NCBI GenBank assembly: GCA_017459075.1
Contig: JAFUDQ010000021.1
Span: 44,442 to 108,441 of the forward strand
From: Bacteroidales bacterium
Lineage (GTDB): Bacteria > Bacteroidota > Bacteroidia > Bacteroidales > UBA932
Length of the DNA stretch: 64,000 nucleotides
Direction: 5' to 3'
The translations under genes and the position numbers were made by a program. Positions 60,340-64,000 of this stretch are shown piece after piece (within the stretch, counting starts at the first letter, position 1; each line of letters begins with the position of its first letter). The notes below the pieces were generated by a model. The model was not told the origin of the DNA, ran no database searches, and worked only from the letters and a program-made list of their open reading frames with translations.

Positions 60340-61821
60340 CTATCGTGATACGGATGTTTTCTTGATGCGTTTTGCCGGGCTGATGGCGCCGACGGGGCAG
60401 ACCAGGCGACAGAGAAGGCAACCGACGCACTTGCTGCCGTTTACGCGGGGCTGACGGTCTTCGCCGAAGCGGATGGCCTGATGGCCACCGTCCATGCAGG
60501 AAGTATAGCAACGTCCACAGCCGATGCATTTTTCACGGTCTACCTTAGGAAATACTATCGTGGTCCTGTCCAGGTCGTGCGGCAGGTAGAACTTGGGAAG
60601 AAGTTCGCCGACCAAATCCGCAAGGTAAGTCACTCCCCTTTCAGCCATATAATTCTGGAGTCCGAGAATCATATCGTCGATAATCCTATACCCATATTGC
60701 ATCACTGCCGTGCAAACCTGCACATTGCGGCAACCCAGCTGGATGAACTCCAGGGCGTCACGCCAAGTCTCAATGCCACCGATGCCGCTGTACTGAATAT
60801 TCTTCATTATCGGGTTCTTGACCATGGCCAGGATATGGCGCAATGCTATCGGCTTAACAGCCCTTCCTGAATAACCGGAACCCGTCTGACATCCATTTAC
60901 TTCCGAGCCTTCACCTAAAGTTACACTCTTAATGGTGTTTATGGCAGATATCGCATCGGCTCCTGCAAAATATGCACCCATGGCAGGTTCTGAAATATGG
61001 GCGATATTTGGCGTCATCTTAGGTATTACTGGAATCTTCACGCTTCGCTTGACATAAGCCGTAAAGAATGTCACAAGTTCCGGATCCTGTCCAACGTCAG
61101 AGCCCATACCTGTCATTCGCATCTGCGGGCATGAGAAATTAAGCTCCACTGCGTCGCAACCGGCGTCCTCGGCCATCTTGGCAAGCTTTACCCAATCATC
61201 TTCTGATTGTCCCATAATGGAGGCTATGACAATCTTGGAAGGATAATCCTGTTTGAGTCTTTTGAGTATATCAAAATCCATTTCTACCGGGTTCTCGCTC
61301 AGCTGTTCCATGTTCCGGAAGCCGTAGAAGTCTCCCCTCTTGCCATTTTCGTAAACAGCATCGAAGCGGGGCGACACCTCATTGATTTCCTGCAGGCAGA
61401 TGGTTTTGTAGAACACTCCCGCCCAGCCAGCCTCGAAGGCCCTTGCTACCATTTCATAATTTGTGCATACTGCCGATGATGCCAGGAAGAAAGGATTCTC
61501 GCAGCGTATGCCGCAGAAGTCTATGGCAAGAGATGGCAGAACGGCGCCGATGCTTCCGTCACTCCCGACCTGACCGGGAGTCTCCTGCAACGCATTGGCA
61601 ATTTCACGGATGCGTATCGGCTTGTCGTAATGGATGCAGGCGGCCTCCGCGGCCTCCAAATCGGCAGCATCGGCTCCGGACAACCACTGACCGGCTATTT
61701 TTTCATTCCCGAAACGGATGGCACGTACGGCTCTTGCAGGATCTCCATTTTTACAGGCTTTGCTACAGGGGGCGTCGCTACATAGCAGGCAGCGAGCAGC
61801 TTCTTCTTGGATATGTATCAT
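60340..61821 (-). CDS. PreA-like dihydropyrimidine dehydrogenase with N-terminal Fe-S segment
   Basis: 493 residues. N-terminal CLLCSDAPCSKAC is like the start of DPD/GltD-type proteins but the FAD part is absent. The core (about 95-400) is a DHOD-like FMN barrel with NFSCPQMRMTGMGSDVGQDP; where the mammalian enzyme has its active Cys (ACGQ) this has DVGQ. Two [4Fe-4S] motifs end it (CIGCGRCYTSC, CVGCLLCRLVCP). It likely reduces pyrimidines with a partner. The linker ETPGQVGSD (about 79-87) comes from a palindromic repeat. It lies 6 bases before the GH63-type gene. Confidence 0.85.
   Translation of the reverse strand: MIHIQEEAARCLLCSDAPCSKACKNGDPARAVRAIRFGNEKIAGQWLSGADAADLEAAEAACIHYDKPIRIREIANALQETPGQVGSDGSIGAVLPSLAIDFCGIRCENPFFLASSAVCTNYEMVARAFEAGWAGVFYKTICLQEINEVSPRFDAVYENGKRGDFYGFRNMEQLSENPVEMDFDILKRLKQDYPSKIVIASIMGQSEDDWVKLAKMAEDAGCDAVELNFSCPQMRMTGMGSDVGQDPELVTFFTAYVKRSVKIPVIPKMTPNIAHISEPAMGAYFAGADAISAINTIKSVTLGEGSEVNGCQTGSGYSGRAVKPIALRHILAMVKNPIMKNIQYSGIGGIETWRDALEFIQLGCRNVQVCTAVMQYGYRIIDDMILGLQNYMAERGVTYLADLVGELLPKFYLPHDLDRTTIVFPKVDREKCIGCGRCYTSCMDGGHQAIRFGEDRQPRVNGSKCVGCLLCRLVCPVGAISPAKRIKKTSVSR
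61558..61586. repeat. REP-like repeat inserted in frame in the PreA-like gene
   Basis: CGTCACTCCCGACCTGACCG then GGAGTCTCC, arms ACTCCCGA-like and CGGGAGT. It codes for a linker between the Fe-S segment and the FMN barrel. Confidence 0.75.
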
Positions 61822-61837
61822 CTTAAATATCAGTTAT

Positions 61838-61939
61838 TTATCTTAAATATTTTTCACAGAGTTGCTCCTGGGCTGCGGCAGAAAAGCCAAGGGCTTTCTC
61901 CAGAAAAGAATAATCTTCAATACTAATTTTGGTGTACAT
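61838..61939 (-). CDS. Short frame upstream of the PreA-like gene, 33 aa
   Basis: MYTKISIEDYSFLEKALGFS then AAAQEQLCEKYLR and stop. It begins like FAD-linked oxidases of the glycolate oxidase type (which start IxxEDxxxLexxLG), then ends. It could be a leader peptide or the stump of a deleted oxidase gene. A minus-strand TATATTTG at 61964-61971 stands before it, so it is transcribed ahead of the PreA-like gene. Confidence 0.45.
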   Translation of the reverse strand: MYTKISIEDYSFLEKALGFSAAAQEQLCEKYLR

Positions 61940-61963
61940 GGCAACATAATAAAATGATTTAAG

Positions 61964-61971
61964 CAAATATA
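61964..61971 (-). promoter_or_regulatory. -7 promoter box for the PreA-like operon
   Basis: Minus-strand TATATTTG, exact consensus, 24 bases before the 33-codon frame. Confidence 0.5.
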
Positions 61972-62002
61972 CGCATCTTTTGCCGTTTTTAGCAAAAAAG
62001 AT

Positions 62003-62010
62003 TATTTTTG
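62003..62010 (+). promoter_or_regulatory. -7 promoter box for the HD gene
   Basis: TATTTTTG, 25 bases before the ATG at 62036. Confidence 0.5.
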
Positions 62011-62035
62011 TCAATACATTTATATTATTTCAAAC

Positions 62036-62665
62036 ATGATAAGAGACAGCCTTCATAAGTATATTTATACGGTGATTATTCCAAAGTATGCAGGCTTTGA
62101 CAAAGCCCATCGGGAAGATCATGCACTGACAGTCATCGACCGTGCCCTTTCAATGGGAAGGCAGTATGACATTGACGAAGAAATGCTACTGACCGCGGCT
62201 GCTTGTCACGACCTTGGCTTGGCTGTTGACCGTAAAATACATCACCTTGAAAGCGGACGGATAATCCGGGAAGACGAGCGCCTTAGAGAATGGTTCACTC
62301 CTGAACAGATTGAAACTATTGCCCAGGCGGCAGAAGGCCATAGGGCATCTGCAAAAACACTTCCAAGAAGCATCTACGGGCAGCTTGTTGCCGAAGCTGA
62401 CCGATTAATTGTACCGGAAACCATCATTAGAAGAACAGTCCTGTACGGACTATCCAATTATCCGGAATTGAATAAAGAAGGCCATTGGCAGCGCACACTT
62501 GAACACCTTCAGGAGAAATACGCAGAAGGTGGTTATCTCCATCTGCTAATCCCCGGTTCACCCAACGAGGCGCCCCTACAGCAACTCCGTGAAATCATCA
62601 AAGACAAAGCCCGGCTCAGGACCATCTTTGAATCCGTTTTCGCAGAAGAAAAACAGGTTAACTGA
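62036..62665 (+). CDS. HD-domain phosphohydrolase
   Basis: 209 residues. His in DKAHREDHALTVIDRAL, the HD pair in LTAAACHDLGLAVDR and a late Asp in VAEADRLIVPE form the metal site. Probably a nucleotide phosphohydrolase in the cytoplasm. The frame continues past its stop into the integrase-like fragment, so the end of the gene may itself be a scar, though the length is normal. Confidence 0.88.
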   Translation: MIRDSLHKYIYTVIIPKYAGFDKAHREDHALTVIDRALSMGRQYDIDEEMLLTAAACHDLGLAVDRKIHHLESGRIIREDERLREWFTPEQIETIAQAAEGHRASAKTLPRSIYGQLVAEADRLIVPETIIRRTVLYGLSNYPELNKEGHWQRTLEHLQEKYAEGGYLHLLIPGSPNEAPLQQLREIIKDKARLRTIFESVFAEEKQVN

Positions 62666-63112
62666 TATAAAACCGTCTTCGTCAAATCAGACGGCCATCA
62701 TCACAACACCATCTATAAAAACGTCAAATTCAAAGGAAACCGTGTCGATGTCAATGCCATCTACCTCACCAAAGAAGAACTTGACGCAATGATGAAGGCC
62801 GACAAGCCCAGGACGCTCAACAATCTGTCAAAGCCGGAGAAATTCTACCTGGACAACACCAACCTGATGCACGCTTTCACCCCGTCGCCGCACGAGGGAA
62901 CCTTGCGTGAAACCTTCTTCTTGAATCAGGTGGGACAATCTCATGAGGTCACATACCCTGCGAAGGGGGATTTTCTCGTGGACGGGCGCTGGCTCTTTGA
63001 GGTAGGAGGCTCTTGGAAGACCTTCGATCAGATCAAAGATGAACCGGACAGCTTCCTCGCGATAGATGATGTAGAGATAGGCCACGGCTCCAACACCCCC
63101 GGCAAACGCAGC
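62666..63112 (+). pseudogene. Chimeric remnant: integrase-like piece joined to an AAA/DUF4143 ATPase C-terminus
   Basis: One frame without a start reads NTIYKNVKFKGNRVDVNAIY then LTKEELDAMMKAD, which resembles the mid-part of Bacteroidales tyrosine recombinases. It goes directly to LNNLSKPEKFYLDNTNLMHA, EGTLRETFFLNQVG, DFLVDGRWLFEVGG and FLAIDDVEIGHG, the last 120 residues of an ATPase of the same family as the 47977 gene. The ATPase ending is replaced after GHGS. The integrase call is tentative; the ATPase call is firm. Confidence 0.72.
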
Positions 63113-63602
63113 CCCGAAGATCTTCTTCCGCTACTACTTCGTCAACTCCGGCACCGGCGAGAAGTCCGGCACCATGCTGGCCGAAGCGAAGTGGGAAGCC
63201 GCTGCAGCCGGTGAAGAGCCCGCCGGTGGCGGTGACTAAGGCGGCAACGCCGGCTACACTGACACTTCCAATGAAAACGGGCCGGACAGCGGCCAAAGTG
63301 GCAGCTCCGGCGAATCTTCCGAGCCTGAATTCGTATTGGCTCCTGCCATCAGCGGAGAGACTCCGTTCCATAGCATTGCCCAGGTGACTATCACTGGACC
63401 TGACGGAGCCCAGATCCGCTACACCGTTGACGGCAGTTCGCCTACCGAGTACGGCATTTTGTACACCGGACCTTTCTCAATCTCCAGAACCGTCACTGTA
63501 CTGGCAGTTTCAATCAAAAACGGTATCTACAGTGAGGTGACCAGCAAGCTTTTCACTAGGGGAAATGGTGACAATGACGCAGAAGGGTACAACTTCGGTT
63601 AG
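63113..63602 (+). pseudogene. Remnant with chitobiase-C-like domain and an internal stop
   Basis: In one frame: ANAAPKIFFRYYFVNSGTGE, KSGTMLAEAKWEAAAAGEEP, AGGGD, then TAA at 63237-63239, then a Gly/Ser-rich linker and APAISGETPFHSIAQVTITG to RYTVDGSSPTEYG and stop at 63602. The last part is a chitobiase/beta-hexosaminidase C-terminal-like domain, often found at the end of HU-like proteins in Bacteroidales. The fragment at 32373 shares the part before the stop and also ends there, so the stop may be the true end of one gene type. No start was found. Confidence 0.65.
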
Positions 63603-63629
63603 CAGTCCAACTCTTATCTAAACGCGTTA

Positions 63630-63660
63630 CCCCCATCAGAGCAATTCTGGTGGGGGTTTC
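63630..63660 (+). terminator. Hairpin terminator
   Basis: ACCCCCATCAGA pairs with TCTGGTGGGGG and is followed by TTTCGTT, 27 bases after the stop of the remnant. Confidence 0.75.
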
Positions 63661-63738
63661 GTTATGCACGGTCGAGCCGCGAACGCGGCCGGAACGCGCC
63701 AGCGCATACCTTTCGGCCGGTCAAAATCCTGCCTGGTT

Positions 63739-63873
63739 TTAATCTTTGTCCGTGCTGCAGGAATTCACGTAGGCGATGATGCCTTCAACGTGCAGCTGGA
63801 CGATGGCCGCCTTTCCTTCGTCGCTGAGGAGGAACTCCAGCGATTCCCGGCAGTCCTTATCAAAAGCTTTTGA
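63739..63873 (-). pseudogene. Short unidentified C-terminal frame
   Basis: Minus-strand codons AFDKDCRESLEFLLSDEGKA then AIVQLHVEGIIAYVNSCSTD and KD-stop look protein-like, but a stop lies just upstream. The family is not recognised. It overlaps the 28-bp palindrome. Confidence 0.35.
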
Positions 63874-63960
63874 TAAGGACAATTATCACAAGCGGAAGAT
63901 TATCAAAAGTAATCCTCTCCTTTCTTCGTAAACACCTGAGCAGCAATCCTACTTTTGATA
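63853..63960. repeat. 28-bp perfect palindrome and two further TATCAAAAG sites
   Basis: 63853-63880 is a perfect palindrome with half-site GTCCTTATCAAAAG. TATCAAAAGT at 63901-63910 and ACTTTTGATA at 63951-63960 form a second, wide inverted repeat with the same core. Four half-sites within 110 bases suggest a regulator cluster or an element end. Confidence 0.7.
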
Positions 63961-64000
63961 GCATTTGATGATAATAATCGGTATATTCCTGGGCAGCGAT

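Noticed and set aside
60340-61821. Glutamate synthase small subunit, from the N-terminal Fe-S motif
   Set aside because: The core is a DHOD-like FMN barrel with PreA motifs and there is no FAD/NADPH domain.
1-64000. tRNA, rRNA or known riboswitch
   Set aside because: No T-loop words of the GGTTCGAATCC type with a cloverleaf, no rRNA cores and no clear riboswitch core were found by reading; a tRNAscan or Infernal run could still find one.

Overview
The window looks like a chromosome segment of a gut-type member of the Bacteroidales (Bacteroidota), GC about half. The evidence is TonB-dependent receptors, many lipoproteins with a Cys lipobox, a GH18 chitinase, serpin, MINPP-type phosphatase, fimbrillin-like protein, AAA/DUF4143 ATPases, AraC regulators, promoters of the Bacteroidota type (TAnnTTTG) and almost no Shine-Dalgarno sequences. 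No rRNA, tRNA or CRISPR array was seen. The species cannot be named from sequence alone.

Layout. 1-17.6 kb is mostly intact: a TonB receptor cut by the left edge, a YqhD-like alcohol dehydrogenase with an ElaA-like acetyltransferase, a six-gene minus-strand run (unknown gene, DUF1349 lipoprotein, MFS, serpin, nitroreductase, BASS transporter), greA, pyrG, and a minus-strand run of a TPR/AraC membrane regulator, LD-carboxypeptidase, cytidylate-kinase-like protein, TonB receptor and VanX-like dipeptidase. 17.6-44 kb is an accessory region of small redox enzymes (flavodoxins, aldo/keto reductases, nitroreductase, cupin/CMD protein, ferritin-like proteins), each next to an AraC, HxlR or Lrp regulator. 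It is littered with broken genes, most of them by internal deletion. It holds metY with a one-domain MetE-like gene, and a small RiPP locus: an eight-Cys ACG-repeat peptide translationally coupled to a radical SAM/SPASM maturase. 44-47.5 kb has the most striking operon: a short peptide gene, a secreted protein carrying a eukaryote-like ubiquitin fold fused to a surface-protein domain, and an overlapping fimbrillin-like lipoprotein, then an SGNH hydrolase. 47.5-62.7 kb has an AAA ATPase, nucleotide and phosphate metabolism (HAD, DeoD), an M1 aminopeptidase, a GH18-tyrosine phosphatase fusion, a MINPP-like phosphatase, YqeY, a GH63-type hydrolase, a PreA-like dehydrogenase and an HD protein. 62.7-64 kb is a mosaic of fragments (integrase-like, ATPase C-terminus, chitobiase-C-like domain) and a 28-bp perfect palindrome.

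Working together. metY and the MetE-like gene form an operon divergent from an Lrp/AsnC gene and probably supply methionine. The M1 peptidase, GH18, GH63 and MINPP genes suggest scavenging of host or dietary peptide, glycan and inositol phosphate. The serpin, ubiquitin-like protein and fimbrillin-like protein point to the host interface. Several dispersed palindromic repeat families occur, some read in frame within genes. All names come from motif reading and memory of families; no database search was run.
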